This document shows positions 36,874 through 46,574 of a stretch of 64,000 nt of DNA, piece after piece. The notes under the pieces are model-generated. The model did not search any database, was not told the DNA's origin, and was given only the letters and a program-made list of their open reading frames with translations. Within the stretch, counting starts at the first letter, position 1. Each line of letters starts with the position of its first letter. Both the position numbers and the translations under genes were made by a program. This DNA is from VAZQ01 sp963721005 (lineage in GTDB: Bacteria; Pseudomonadota; Alphaproteobacteria; Rhizobiales; Xanthobacteraceae). The stretch covers positions 1-64,000 of the forward strand of contig CAVRHR010000008.1 of the NCBI GenBank assembly GCA_963721005.1, read 5' to 3'.

Positions 36874-37578
36874 ATGTATATGCCGCGACGTCTCGGGGCC
36901 GAGTTCTTCGGCACATTCTGGCTGACATTCGCCGGTTGTGGCAGTGCGGTGCTCGCCGCGGGCTTTCCAACGCTAGGCATCGGATTTCTTGGCGTCAGCT
37001 TTGCGTTCGGACTGACGGTGCTGACTATGGCCTATGCAGTCGGCCACGTATCCGGCGGGCATTTCAATTGCGCAGTCACCGTCGGGCTCTGGGCCGGAGG
37101 TCGCTTCAAGGCCAGCGACGTCCTTCCCTACATACTCGCGCAGGTGATCGGTGCCATCGCGGCGGCTGCGGTACTCTATGCGATCGCTTCGGGTAAACCT
37201 GACTGGGTTCCCGGCGGGTTTGCGTCCAACGGATACGGCGATCTCAGCCCCGGCAAATACGGTCTGGCATCGTGCTTCCTGATCGAGGTCATTGCGACCT
37301 TTTTCTTCTTGTATGTCATTATTGGTACCACCTCGAAGGGCGCGGCGGTCGGTTTCGCCGGCATACCCATCGGGCTTTGCCTGACGCTTATTCATCTCTT
37401 CTTGATCCCGGTCACCAATGCCTCGGTCAATCCGGCGCGAAGCACCGGCCCGGCGCTGTTTGCCGGCGGAGCCTATATAGGCCAGCTCTGGCTATTCTGG
37501 CTGGCACCCATCCTCGGCGCCGCGATTGCCGGCGTGATCAGTCGCTGGCAGCACGATATGCCGGATGCGTCGAATTGA
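36874..37578 (+). CDS. aqpZ: Aquaporin Z-type water channel with altered first NPA motif
   Basis: 234 residues, six membrane helices and two half-helices, preceded by GGAGG. The first signature reads SGGHFNCAVTVG, so the usual NPA is NCA near residue 65; the second is intact (NASVNPARSTGPAL) with the selectivity-filter Arg. Segments such as FGTFWLTFAGCGSAVLAAGF and GYGDLSPGKYGL are typical of AqpZ. The family carries water, and sometimes CO2 or small solutes. The Pro-to-Cys change at the pore centre is unusual and may alter permeability or mercury sensitivity. Confidence 0.9.
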   Translation: MYMPRRLGAEFFGTFWLTFAGCGSAVLAAGFPTLGIGFLGVSFAFGLTVLTMAYAVGHVSGGHFNCAVTVGLWAGGRFKASDVLPYILAQVIGAIAAAAVLYAIASGKPDWVPGGFASNGYGDLSPGKYGLASCFLIEVIATFFFLYVIIGTTSKGAAVGFAGIPIGLCLTLIHLFLIPVTNASVNPARSTGPALFAGGAYIGQLWLFWLAPILGAAIAGVISRWQHDMPDASN

Positions 37579-37649
37579 ACGCCGCCGCAATAAGCCAGCA
37601 ACCCCGGGGCGAAGGAGTGAAACGGAGTGCCTCCCTGACGCGGTAACTT

Positions 37650-38687
37650 TTAGTTCGCGCTCACCGCTGCCTTGTAGCGGGCGATCACGGCGGCCGGGCT
37701 CTGGGCGATGCGGGCCATCTGGGTTTGCAGCTCGGCGCCTGCGACCGGGCTCACGTCGAGCTGCATCTCCTTCGCCTCCCGCAGGTACTCCGGGTCCTGG
37801 TGCGCCTGCATGAAGGCCTGGGTGAGGATCGCGGCCTGCGCTGCAGGAATTGCGGGCGGGGCGATGAACGGGCGAGACATCAGGAACGGGAACTCGGCGA
37901 GCTCGAGCACCGCCTTGTCCTCCGGCGTCTGGGCGAGCTCGCGCGCGGTCGGCACGTCCGGCAGGCCCCGCCAGCGGGTCGTATGGCCGAACTGCAGGAG
38001 GTAGCGCAGCATCCCCGACTCCAACCAATCCCCCATGCTCTTCTGCAGCGTCGAGGTGGTGATGGCGCGCCCTTCGATCTCGCCGCGCCGCAGCGCCAGC
38101 AGCGTGTCGGTGCTGGCCCGATAGCCGCGAATGAACTGGAGATTGAGCCGGAACACGTCGCGGGTGATCAGCACGATGTCGGTCTCCGAGCCGCCGGCGG
38201 CCTGGCCGCCGAAGATCGCCGGACGCGCGCGCGTCTGCAGGTCGGCGATGCTGGCGACCCCGGTGTCGGCGCGGATGACCAGGCAGAACGCATCGTCGTC
38301 ATAGCGCGACGAGGTGCCGAGCCAGGTGAAGCTCTCGGGCTTGAACTTGGCGACGGTGTTCCCAAACAGCGGCTGCAGCGGAATGTCCCGCGACATCATG
38401 CCGATGGTGAGACCGTCGCGCGGCACCGTCGCATACATGGCATTGGCCATGGCCATTCCGCCGGCGGCGGGCTGGTTCTTGACCACGATGCCGGGCTCGC
38501 CCGCGATGTGCTTTCCCAAGTGACGGGCCAGCAGCCGGGCATATTGATCATAGCCGCCGCCCTCGGCCGAGCCGACCAGGAGCGTGATGATCTTGCCTTT
38601 GTAGAAATCCTCGGCGGCGGCGGGGGTGTTCGCCCCTGCCAGCAGGCATGCGAGAACGAGCAGCCGGCGCAGGGCGCTAGGTGGCAT
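37650..38687 (-). CDS. Tripartite tricarboxylate transporter (Bug/TctC) solute receptor
   Basis: 345 residues with a signal peptide (LLVLACLLAGANTPAAAEDF). The two-lobed Bug fold is indicated by KIITLLVGSAEGGGYDQYAR (here GGGYD replaces the common GGxxD), IVVKNQPAAGGMAMANAMYA and the later VPTARELAQTPEDKAVLELA. These proteins bind carboxylates in the periplasm. No TctA/TctB membrane genes are adjacent, as is common for the many orphan Bug proteins. Confidence 0.85.
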   Translation of the reverse strand: MPPSALRRLLVLACLLAGANTPAAAEDFYKGKIITLLVGSAEGGGYDQYARLLARHLGKHIAGEPGIVVKNQPAAGGMAMANAMYATVPRDGLTIGMMSRDIPLQPLFGNTVAKFKPESFTWLGTSSRYDDDAFCLVIRADTGVASIADLQTRARPAIFGGQAAGGSETDIVLITRDVFRLNLQFIRGYRASTDTLLALRRGEIEGRAITTSTLQKSMGDWLESGMLRYLLQFGHTTRWRGLPDVPTARELAQTPEDKAVLELAEFPFLMSRPFIAPPAIPAAQAAILTQAFMQAHQDPEYLREAKEMQLDVSPVAGAELQTQMARIAQSPAAVIARYKAAVSAN

Positions 38688-38716
38688 GATGGACGTCCCT
38701 CCAAGGGTTGTCTTGC

Positions 38717-38757
38717 TTTACCTCCCCCTGCAAGCGTCCCTTTCAGGGGGAGGGAAG
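38717..38757. repeat. Short copy of the CCTCCCCCTGCAAGGGGGAG family
   Basis: TTTACCTCCCCCTGCAAGCG and TTTCAGGGGGAGGG form the arms. It contains the stop codon and last codons of the following minus-strand RND gene. Confidence 0.8.
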
Positions 38758-41700
38758 AGGAGCGCCGCGGACGCGCGTCCCGATCCAGCGCACCAGCACA
38801 TAGAAGATCGGGGTGAACATCAAGCCGAACAGTGTCACACCCAGCATGCCGAAGAACACCGCGGTGCCGAGTGCCTGGCGCATCTCGGCGCCGGCGCCGG
38901 TGGCGAGCACCAGCGGAACGACGCCCAGCACGAAGGCGAGCGAGGTCATCAGGATCGGACGCAGGCGCGTGCGGGCGGCGCTCACCGCGGCCTCCCACCG
39001 GTCGGCGCCTTGCTCCTCGGCCTGCCGGGCGAACTCGACGATGAGGATCGCGTTCTTGGCAGCGAGCCCGATCAGCACCACGAAGCCAATCTGGGTGAGG
39101 ATGTTGTTGTCCATGCCGCGCATGAGCACGCCGCTGACGGCGGCGAGCAGGCACATGGGCACGATCAGGATCACGGCGAGCGGCAGCAGCACGCTTTCGT
39201 ATTGCGCCGCGAGCAGCAGGAACACGAACACGACCGCCAGGCTGAACGCCACCACGGCGGTATTGCCGGCGATCTTCTCCTGCAGCGCGATCTCGGTCCA
39301 TTCGAAGCCGAAGCCGGAGGGCAGGTTGGTGGCGATGAGGCCCTCCATGGCGGCGATCGCCTGGCCGGTGGAGAAACCCGGCAGGGTGGCGCCCTGCACC
39401 TCGGCGGCCGGGAACAGGTTGTAGCGCGGCACCCGGTAGGGGCCGGTGATGTCCCGGAAGGTGGCGACCGATCCGAGCGGGACCATGTCGCCCGAAGTGG
39501 AGCGGGTGCGCAGGTTCTGCACGTCGCGCACCGACAGCCGGAACGGATTGTCGGCCTGTGCGGTGACCCGGTAGGTGCGGCCCAGGATGTTGAACTCGTT
39601 GACGAAGGTCGAGCCCATAAAGGTCGACAGCGTGTCGAAGAAGCGGGTGATCGGCACCCCCAGCATCTCGGCCTTGGTGCGGTCGATGTCGGCAAAGACC
39701 TGCGGGGTCTGGGTGTTGAACAAGGTGAAGACCTGGACCAGTCCGGGGGTGCGGTTGGCGGGACCGACAATGGCGCCGACCGCCTGCTCCAGCGCGCGCG
39801 GGCCGCGGCCGGCGCGATCCTGGACATAGAGCTTGAAGCCGCCGCCGGTCCCGATCCCCGGCACCGACGGCGGCGGGATCACCAGCACGAACGCCTCGCG
39901 CAGCGTCTGCATCTGGCCGCGCAGATCGTTGAGGATGGTCGCGGTCGCGAGCCCGTCCTTCACCCGCTCGTCGAACGGCTTCAAGGTGACGAAGATCACG
40001 CCCGCATTGGGAGCATTGGTGAAGGTGGCGCCATCAAATCCCGCGAACGCGACCGCATGGCCGACGCCGGGCCGCTTGAGCAGGAGGTCGGCGGCCTTGC
40101 GCACCACCTGGTCGGTGCGTGCGAGCGTGGCGCCCGGCGGCAGCGAGATCGCGGCGATGAAATAGGCGCGGTCGAGCGAAGGGATGAAGCCCGAGGGCGT
40201 GCGGGAGAACTGGAAATAGGTGAGGGCGATGAGGCAGGCGTAGACCGCAAGCATCAGGGCCGACACGCGCAAGAGCCGCCTGGTCAGACCGGCGTAGCCT
40301 GACGACAGCCGCTCGAACAGCTTGTTGAAGCCGGCAAAGAAAATGTCGAACGGACGGCTGAGCGTGCGCCAGATGCCCGCCGGCTGCTCCCCGCCATGCG
40401 GTTTGAGCAGCAGCGCCGCCAGCGCCGGCGACAGCGTCAACGATACGGTCGCCGAGATGATGGTCGAGGCCGTGATGGTGAGGGCGAACTGCCGGTAGAA
40501 CGCCCCCGAGATGCCGGCGATGAAGGCGCTCGGGATGAACACCGCGCACAGCACCAGCGCGATCGCGATCAGGGCGCCGCCGACCTCGTCCATGGTCTTG
40601 TGGGCGGCTTCGCGCGGGCTCAGGCCCAGACGCAATTCGCGCTCGACGTTCTCCACCACCACGATGGCGTCGTCCACCACGATGCCGATCGCCAGCACCA
40701 GGCCGAACAGCGTCAGATTGTTCAGCGAGAAGCCGAAGGCGGTCATCACGAAGAAGGTCCCGATCAGCGACACCGGGATGGCGACGATCGGGATGATGGC
40801 GGCGCGCCAGGTCTGCAGGAACAACAGGATCACCAGCACCACCAGCACGACCGCTTCGAACAGCGTCTTGATCACCTCGTCGACCGACTGCTGGATGAAC
40901 TCGGTGGTGTTGTAGGCGACACGGTAGCTCATGCCGGCCGGAAAGCTCTTGGCCAGATCCGCCATCGTGGCGAGCACGCTGGCGGCGGTGGCGAGCGCGT
41001 TCGAGCCCGGACGCTGGAAGATCGCGATCGCGGTCGCTACCTGGTTGTCCAGATAGGCGTTGGTGGTGTAGTCCTGCGAGCCGAGCTCGACCCGACCGAT
41101 GTCGCGCAAGCGGGTGACGCGACCGTCCGTGTCGGTCGAGACCACGATCTCCTGGAACTGCTCGGGGCTCGACAGCCGGCCGAGCGTCTGCACCGCGAGC
41201 TGGAAGGCGCCGGGCGAGGTGGCGGGCGGCTGATTGATCGAGCCCGCCGCCACCTGGACGTTGGCGGCGCGCAACGCGGCGACGACGTCGTCGGCAGTGA
41301 GGCCGCGCGCCTGCACCAGGGCCGGATCGAGCCAGACCCGCATCGAATAGTCGCGCGCCCCGAACACGATGGTGTCGCCGACGCCGTCGATACGGGTGAT
41401 GACGTCCTTGATGTTGATGGTGGCGTAGTTGGAGATGTATTGCTGGGTCAGGCTGCCGTCCGGCGAGATCAGGTGGATCACCAGCATCAGGTCGGGAGAC
41501 TTCTTGCGCACCGTCACGCCGACGCGCTGCACCTCGTCCGGCAGGCGCGGCAGGGCGACCGAGACGCGGTTCTGCACCAGCACCTGCGCCTGGTCGACAT
41601 TGGTTCCGGGCTTGAACACCACGCTGATCGAGATCGCGCCATCGCCGGTCGACTGCGAGATCACATAAAGCATGTTGTCGACGCCGTTGATCTCCTGCTC

Positions 41701-41901
41701 GATCGGCGCCGCCACCGTATCGGCGATCACCTCGGCGGAGGCGCCCGCATAGCTGGCCGTTACCGTCACGGTCGGCGGCGCGATATCCGGGAACTCGGTC
41801 ACCGGGAGTGCCCGGAACGAGATGAAGCCGATCAAGGTGATGATGATCGACACGACGCCGGCGAAAATCGGCCGGTCGACGAAGAAGTGGGAAAATCGCA
41901 T
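38743..41901 (-). CDS. RND multidrug efflux permease (HAE1 type), intact
   Basis: 1,052 residues from the ATG at 41901, preceded by GGAGGGGG. It has the twelve-helix RND layout with MRFSHFFVDRPIFAGVVSII at the start, the proton-relay DD in GIVVDDAIVVVENVERELRL near residue 409 and the helix-10 Lys in GLAAKNAILIVEFARQAEEQ near residue 947. The final residues (APLPSP) are encoded by an intergenic palindrome, which suggests the repeat replaced the original tail. It pairs with the lipoprotein adaptor 44 bases upstream. The substrate range is unknown. Confidence 0.92.
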   Translation of the reverse strand: MRFSHFFVDRPIFAGVVSIIITLIGFISFRALPVTEFPDIAPPTVTVTASYAGASAEVIADTVAAPIEQEINGVDNMLYVISQSTGDGAISISVVFKPGTNVDQAQVLVQNRVSVALPRLPDEVQRVGVTVRKKSPDLMLVIHLISPDGSLTQQYISNYATINIKDVITRIDGVGDTIVFGARDYSMRVWLDPALVQARGLTADDVVAALRAANVQVAAGSINQPPATSPGAFQLAVQTLGRLSSPEQFQEIVVSTDTDGRVTRLRDIGRVELGSQDYTTNAYLDNQVATAIAIFQRPGSNALATAASVLATMADLAKSFPAGMSYRVAYNTTEFIQQSVDEVIKTLFEAVVLVVLVILLFLQTWRAAIIPIVAIPVSLIGTFFVMTAFGFSLNNLTLFGLVLAIGIVVDDAIVVVENVERELRLGLSPREAAHKTMDEVGGALIAIALVLCAVFIPSAFIAGISGAFYRQFALTITASTIISATVSLTLSPALAALLLKPHGGEQPAGIWRTLSRPFDIFFAGFNKLFERLSSGYAGLTRRLLRVSALMLAVYACLIALTYFQFSRTPSGFIPSLDRAYFIAAISLPPGATLARTDQVVRKAADLLLKRPGVGHAVAFAGFDGATFTNAPNAGVIFVTLKPFDERVKDGLATATILNDLRGQMQTLREAFVLVIPPPSVPGIGTGGGFKLYVQDRAGRGPRALEQAVGAIVGPANRTPGLVQVFTLFNTQTPQVFADIDRTKAEMLGVPITRFFDTLSTFMGSTFVNEFNILGRTYRVTAQADNPFRLSVRDVQNLRTRSTSGDMVPLGSVATFRDITGPYRVPRYNLFPAAEVQGATLPGFSTGQAIAAMEGLIATNLPSGFGFEWTEIALQEKIAGNTAVVAFSLAVVFVFLLLAAQYESVLLPLAVILIVPMCLLAAVSGVLMRGMDNNILTQIGFVVLIGLAAKNAILIVEFARQAEEQGADRWEAAVSAARTRLRPILMTSLAFVLGVVPLVLATGAGAEMRQALGTAVFFGMLGVTLFGLMFTPIFYVLVRWIGTRVRGAPLPSP

Positions 41902-41945
41902 GCCGGACGCCCCCTCCGATGGGTGCACTCGTGGCGGATCGGTGA

Positions 41946-43115
41946 CTAGGGCGTTGCGGGAGTTGCCGGCGGCGCGGGTGCGGCCTCGATCTTGCCGTCC
42001 TGCGCCGTGACCTTCTGGCCGGGCCGCGCGCGTTGCAGCCCGTCGATGACGATCCGATCGGTGGCGGCGAGGCCGGAGCGAACGACCCGCAGGCCGTCCA
42101 CCATGGGGCCTGGCTCGATCAGCTTGGTGCCGACAGTGCCGTCATCGGCGACGGTGAAGACGATCCTGCTGGCCTGGTCGGATGCGATGGCGGCGTCGGG
42201 CACGAGAAGAGCCTCGTGCTGGCCGCCGAACAGGCGCAGCCGCCCGAAGAAGCCGGGGGTCAGGAACCCATCCTTGTTGTCGAACACGGCGCGGCCCCGG
42301 ATGGTGCCGGTCTTGGGATTGAGCGCGTTGTCGACGAAGTCCATGCGGCCCTGATGCTTGTATTCGGTCTCGTCTGCGAGCCGCACCGAGACCGGGTTCT
42401 GTACGTCGCGCGAGGAGGGCCGTCCGCCGGCGGCGGCCAGGCGCACATAGCGCAGGAAGTCCGCCTCGCTGCCGTCGAACACGAAGTGGATGGGGTCGAT
42501 CGAGACGATGACGGTGAGGAGCGTCGCGCCGGTCGGGCCGCCGGTGATGAGGTTGCCGGCATCGACCCGCCTGTCGGAGATGCGCCCGCCGATCGGCGCC
42601 TTGACCTCGGTCCATTCGAGATTGAGCTCGGCCTGCTTCACCGCGGCCTCGGCCGAGGCGACCTGTCCGGCGGCATCGCGCTCGGTTGATTTCCTGGTGT
42701 CGAGCTCCCGTTCGGTCAAAGCCTGGGTCCGCGCCAGCGGCGTCCCGCGTTGCACGTCGAGCGAGGCGATTTCGAGCTTCGCCTTGGCGCGCTCCACATC
42801 GGCCTTGGCCTGCTCGACGGCGATCCGGTAGGGCCGCGGGTCGATGACGAACAGGAGGTCCCCCTGCTTGACGATCTGGCCCTCGTTGAAATGGATCGAA
42901 TCGATGAATTCCGAAACCCTGGCGCGGACCTCCACCGTTTCCAGCGCCGTAAACCGCCCGGTATATTCATCCCACTCGGTGATGGTCTTCTGCAGCGGAC
43001 GCGCGACCGTGACGGCCGGGGGCGGGGGAGCCTGGCCGGCGACCGGCCTGCTGTCGCAGCCGGAGAGCAGCTGTGCCGCCAGCAGCATCGAGCCCAAGAC
43101 GAGGGCGCGGGTCAT
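41946..43115 (-). CDS. RND efflux adaptor lipoprotein (MexA/AcrA type)
   Basis: 389 residues from the ATG at 43115, preceded by AGGAGGAGAA. The signal ends in a lipobox (LLAAQLLSGC), so the adaptor is lipid-anchored, unlike the one at 16234. Typical segments are TITEWDEYTGRFTALETVEV, VRARVSEFIDSIHFNEGQIV, VKAPIGGRISDRRVDAGNLI and the membrane-proximal GLRVVRSGLAATDRIVIDGL. The C-terminus is Ala/Pro-rich. It forms an operon with the permease; no outer-membrane gene follows. Confidence 0.92.
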   Translation of the reverse strand: MTRALVLGSMLLAAQLLSGCDSRPVAGQAPPPPAVTVARPLQKTITEWDEYTGRFTALETVEVRARVSEFIDSIHFNEGQIVKQGDLLFVIDPRPYRIAVEQAKADVERAKAKLEIASLDVQRGTPLARTQALTERELDTRKSTERDAAGQVASAEAAVKQAELNLEWTEVKAPIGGRISDRRVDAGNLITGGPTGATLLTVIVSIDPIHFVFDGSEADFLRYVRLAAAGGRPSSRDVQNPVSVRLADETEYKHQGRMDFVDNALNPKTGTIRGRAVFDNKDGFLTPGFFGRLRLFGGQHEALLVPDAAIASDQASRIVFTVADDGTVGTKLIEPGPMVDGLRVVRSGLAATDRIVIDGLQRARPGQKVTAQDGKIEAAPAPPATPATP

Positions 43116-43338
43116 TGGATTCTCCTCCTGGCATCGCGGACCGGCGCTGCCGGCCCGGCCTTTGACGACCGAGGTGCTTCGACGATGTAGCGCTAGATAT
43201 TGACGGATCCCCAACCGTGCCAGGGCATCCCCCACATGAGCGATGCCCAATTACCGGGCAATAATCATTTGGTACTAGCCGGGAGCATCAAGGTATGATC
43301 GTAGGGATCGCGGCGATGCCTGCCGGTAGCGCCGGCCG

Positions 43339-43539
43339 TCAGGCGTACAGCTTTTCCAACAGACCCTTGAGGGCCTCTTTTCCCGCCCGGCTCGCCATGG
43401 CCATGGTGTGAAAATAGACCGTGGACTGCTTTATGGCGCTCGATCGCCCGGCGCGATAAATTTCCCATCGCCATGGGTCCGGAGGATTTCCCCGGTTCTT
43501 GACCACCACTGAATAGTCGGTTGGCTCGAATCCGCTCAT
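43339..43539 (-). CDS. Small hypothetical protein
   Basis: 66 residues beginning MSGFEPTDYSVVVKNRGNPP, with PWRWEIYRAGRSSAIKQSTV and a helical tail (ASRAGKEALKGLLEKLYA). The pattern is that of a small conserved rhizobial protein of unknown role. The gene stands alone. Confidence 0.6.
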   Translation of the reverse strand: MSGFEPTDYSVVVKNRGNPPDPWRWEIYRAGRSSAIKQSTVYFHTMAMASRAGKEALKGLLEKLYA

Positions 43540-43704
43540 GACTGCAGTATATGGGGCAAACGGCCCTGAATTGCTAGCGATGTCAGGGCCACAGGCCGGT
43601 CATTTGTGGCGTCGCCGCCGGTCCCGAGCCCAACATCCGGCCTGAACCAAGGGCACCAAAGACACTCTCTATGCGGTTGATCGCGATGCGGTTTTGCGTG
43701 GCCG

Positions 43705-45789
43705 TCAGCCCCACTGGCGACGCAGCTTGGCCCCGATATCGACAGTCTGGCGCAAGGGTGCGGCGCCGCCGTCCGGGCCCGGACGGGCTCCCGACCAGGT
43801 GCCGCAGCCGAAATGCCGCAAGAGTGCCGACGGAATAAAGCGCGTGCGCGCCGCATAGACGTGGCGGTCGCCGTTCTTCCTCTGCTGATGGGTGAAGAAG
43901 CGCTGCGGCACCATCAGATGCAGCTGGTCCCGGGCGCGGGTCATGGCGACATAGAGGAGCCGCCGCTCCTCCTCGATCTCGGCCGTGCTGCCGGTCCCGA
44001 GATCCGAAGGCAGGCAGCCGTCCACCACGTTGAGGACGACTACCGACCTCCATTCCTGCCCCTTGGCGGAATGAATGGTGGAGAGGATGAGATAATCCTC
44101 GTCCAGGAAGGGAACGCCGGCCTGGTCGCTGGTGGCATCCGGCGGATCGAGCGCGAGATCGGTCAGGAACCGCTCGCGGCTCGGATAGCCCGAGGCGATC
44201 TGCACGAACTGTGCGAGGTCGGCTTGGCGCACCACGGCGTCGTCGTGGATGCGCTCGAGATGCGGGTCGTACCAGCGCAGCATCAGATCGAGCTCCGCCG
44301 GCCAACCCGCGGCCCGGCTGCGCAGGAGCCGCACCGCCTCCACGAAATCCGGCCAGGGCTCGGCGGCCGCTGCCGGCGGCTTGAATTTCTCCATCGCGGC
44401 GAGCGGATCGCTGTCCGCCATGGCATCCAGGAGGCGGGCCGCGGTCGCCGGGCCGGCGCCGGGCATCAGCTGGATCACACGGAACCCGGCCACCCGGTCG
44501 CGCGGGTTCTGCGCCCAGCGCAGAAACGCCAGCACGTCCTTGATGTGCGCGGCCTCCAGGAATTTGAGCCCGCCGAACTTCAGGAACGGGATGTTGCGCC
44601 GCGTGAGCTCGATCTCGAGCGGGCCGCTGTGATGGGAGGCGCGGAACAGCACCGCCTGCGCCTTCAAGGCGAGCCCCGCTTCGCGGCTCTCCAGCACCTT
44701 CTCCACCACATAGCGGGCCTGCGCGGCTTCGTCCGCCACGCTGACGAGATGCGGCCGCTCGCCGCCGGCGCGGTCGGACCACAGGTTCTTGGTGAAGCGC
44801 TCCTGCGCGAGCTCGATCACCGCATTGGCGGCCGCGAGGATCGGCTGGGTGGAGCGGTAGTTGCGCTCGAGCGTGATGATCCGGGCGGGTGGGGTGAAAT
44901 GGCCGGGGAAATCCAGGATGTTGCGCACGCTGGCGGCGCGGAACGAGTAGATGGATTGGGCGTCGTCGCCGACCACGGTCAGCCCGTCTCCGTTCGGCTT
45001 GAGGGCCAGCAGGATGGCCGCCTGCAGCGCGTTGGTGTCCTGATATTCGTCGACCAGCACATGATCGAAACGGCTGCCGACGTCGGCCGCGATCGCCGGC
45101 TCCGCCATCATGTGCGACCAGTAGAGCAGCAGGTCGTCGTAATCGAGCACGGATTGCTGCTGCTTGGCCGCCACATAGGCGGCGAACAGCGCCCGCAGCT
45201 CCGCCTCCCACATGGCGCACCAGGGGAAGCAGGCGCCGAGCACCTCGTCGAGCGCGGCCTGCGCATTGATGGCGCGCGAATAGATGGCGAGGCAGGTGCC
45301 CTTGGCCGGGAAGCGGCGGCTGGTCCTGGAGAAGCCGAGATCATGGCGAACCAGATTCATGAGGTCGGCGGAATCCTCGCGATCGTGGATGGTGAAGGCG
45401 CGATCGAGGCCGATGTGCTGGGCGTATTCGCGCAGCAGCCGGGCGCCGATCGCATGAAACGTGCCGGCCCAGGCCAGGGCTTCCGCCACCGGTGGCGCTT
45501 TCTCGCGCAGCACCACGGCCGTGATGCGCTCCACCCGGCGGATCATCTCGGCGGCGGCCCGGCGCGAGAACGTCAGCAGCAGCATGCGGCGCGGATCGAT
45601 GCCTTTGACGAACAGGTGCGCGACCCGGTGCGCCAGGGTATTGGTCTTGCCCGAACCGGCGCCCGCGATGATCAGGAGCGGGCCGGCTGCCAGGAATTCC
45701 GGATCGCCATATTCGACCGCGCGGCGCTGCTCGGGGTTGAGCCGCTCCAGATAGGCGGTGTCGAGCGTGGCGGCGCTGGCGGCGGTCAT
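43705..45789 (-). CDS. UvrD/Rep-family superfamily 1 DNA helicase
   Basis: 694 residues with the SF1A helicase motifs in order: Q motif LNPEQRRAVEYG, Walker A GAGSGKT (motif I), VDEYQDTN (II), GDDAQSIYSFRAAS (III), LERNYRSTQPIL (IV), STIHSAKGQEWRSVVVLNV (V) and LLYVAMTRARDQL (VI). These enzymes unwind DNA 3'-5' in repair and restart. Compared with UvrD it has a divergent C-terminus, which fits the additional helicase found in alphaproteobacteria. It is encoded alone. Confidence 0.92.
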   Translation of the reverse strand: MTAASAATLDTAYLERLNPEQRRAVEYGDPEFLAAGPLLIIAGAGSGKTNTLAHRVAHLFVKGIDPRRMLLLTFSRRAAAEMIRRVERITAVVLREKAPPVAEALAWAGTFHAIGARLLREYAQHIGLDRAFTIHDREDSADLMNLVRHDLGFSRTSRRFPAKGTCLAIYSRAINAQAALDEVLGACFPWCAMWEAELRALFAAYVAAKQQQSVLDYDDLLLYWSHMMAEPAIAADVGSRFDHVLVDEYQDTNALQAAILLALKPNGDGLTVVGDDAQSIYSFRAASVRNILDFPGHFTPPARIITLERNYRSTQPILAAANAVIELAQERFTKNLWSDRAGGERPHLVSVADEAAQARYVVEKVLESREAGLALKAQAVLFRASHHSGPLEIELTRRNIPFLKFGGLKFLEAAHIKDVLAFLRWAQNPRDRVAGFRVIQLMPGAGPATAARLLDAMADSDPLAAMEKFKPPAAAAEPWPDFVEAVRLLRSRAAGWPAELDLMLRWYDPHLERIHDDAVVRQADLAQFVQIASGYPSRERFLTDLALDPPDATSDQAGVPFLDEDYLILSTIHSAKGQEWRSVVVLNVVDGCLPSDLGTGSTAEIEEERRLLYVAMTRARDQLHLMVPQRFFTHQQRKNGDRHVYAARTRFIPSALLRHFGCGTWSGARPGPDGGAAPLRQTVDIGAKLRRQWG

Positions 45790-45932
45790 GCGGGGAGGTT
45801 TCGGGGCGAGGCGTTGCCGGCCGCAGAGGAAAAATCCGTTTTAAAATGGAGCCTTGCGGTCATTGTTGCCCCCGATTGATTCGCCCGGAGCATTAGAACG
45901 GTCCATGAACGACATGCCAAGCCGAAACGGCC

Positions 45933-45964
45933 AAGGCGTCATTCTCAAAAGGCGTCATTCTCAA
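45933..45964. repeat. Perfect tandem duplication of a 16-mer
   Basis: AAGGCGTCATTCTCAA occurs twice in direct succession (45933-45948 and 45949-45964). Confidence 0.85.
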
Positions 45965-46027
45965 ATTGTACGGAGATGTCGCGATCCGGAGCCGGCCGAG
46001 GCGCGCCGCGTTTTGACGGGCGCGCTT

Positions 46028-46078
46028 GTCCCGGGCGCAGCGCAGCACTTCTTTAGTGATGCGCTGCAGACCCGGGAC
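46028..46078. repeat. Palindromic repeat GTCCCGGGCGCAGCG...CCCGGGAC
   Basis: The arms GTCCCGGG...GCAGCGCA and TGCGCTGC...CCCGGGAC pair around a short loop. This shape is common in bradyrhizobial intergenic DNA. Confidence 0.7.
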
Positions 46079-46116
46079 CGTTCCGGGGCACGGCGGTGGA
46101 ACGATCCCGGATCGTC

Positions 46117-46139
46117 GGTGCAACACCCCGTGTTGCACC
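46117..46139. repeat. Perfect inverted repeat GGTGCAACA-N5-TGTTGCACC
   Basis: Two perfect 9-base arms surround CCCCG. It may be a hairpin or an operator; no gene relation is evident. Confidence 0.6.
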
Positions 46140-46308
46140 TGGTCCGGAAAAAGCATCGAAGCCGTTGGCCGCTAGGCGCGGGTGATTCGTGTCATGCTTG
46201 TTTTTGCTCATGAAAATCGAGTTCGTTCGGCCAAAATAAGGATCGCCCGCGCGACTGGGCACGGAGAGTCATTGTGCACGGCCGCTGACCGCACGGCGCG
46301 GCTCGGCG

Positions 46309-46346
46309 GTTTCAATTTCTCGAATAATCTGATTTGGGTGCTTGGC
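46309..46346. repeat. Repeated 37-base motif, copy 2
   Basis: GGTTTCAATTTCTCGAATAA through GGGTGCTTGGC corresponds to the motif at 1227-1263. Again it lies just beyond the stop of a minus-strand gene (46374). Confidence 0.6.
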
Positions 46347-46373
46347 AAAGCGCACGCCGGTTCGACCGTTTTC

Positions 46374-46574
46374 TTAGGAGGCTCGACTGTAGCGGCCGCG
46401 TGCGCGGCGCCGGCGCACCTTGGCGCGCGGTTCCGACGCGAGGCGACGGACGGGCAAATCGACGTGCCGGCCGTCGGGAAATTCGAGATAGCGCGAAACA
46501 CGACCGGGGCGGCCCTCGATGACAAATCGGGTGCCCTCGGGGAAGCGGTTGGGGAGACGATCGGCTTGGCGCAT
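46374..46574 (-). CDS. Small basic protein, conserved hypothetical
   Basis: 66 residues from the ATG at 46574, preceded by AAGGAGC. It reads MRQADRLPNRFPEGTRFVIE, then GRVSRYLEFPDGRHVDLPVR and an Arg-rich tail. The even beta-strand pattern followed by a basic tail suggests a nucleic-acid-associated small protein; function unknown. Confidence 0.6.
   Translation of the reverse strand: MRQADRLPNRFPEGTRFVIEGRPGRVSRYLEFPDGRHVDLPVRRLASEPRAKVRRRRARGRYSRAS

Larger units (their letters stand above)
45790..46308. other. Intergenic stretch with repeats only
   Basis: No gene is supported. It holds the tandem 16-mer, the GTCCCGGG palindrome and the GGTGCAACA palindrome listed separately. Confidence 0.5.
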
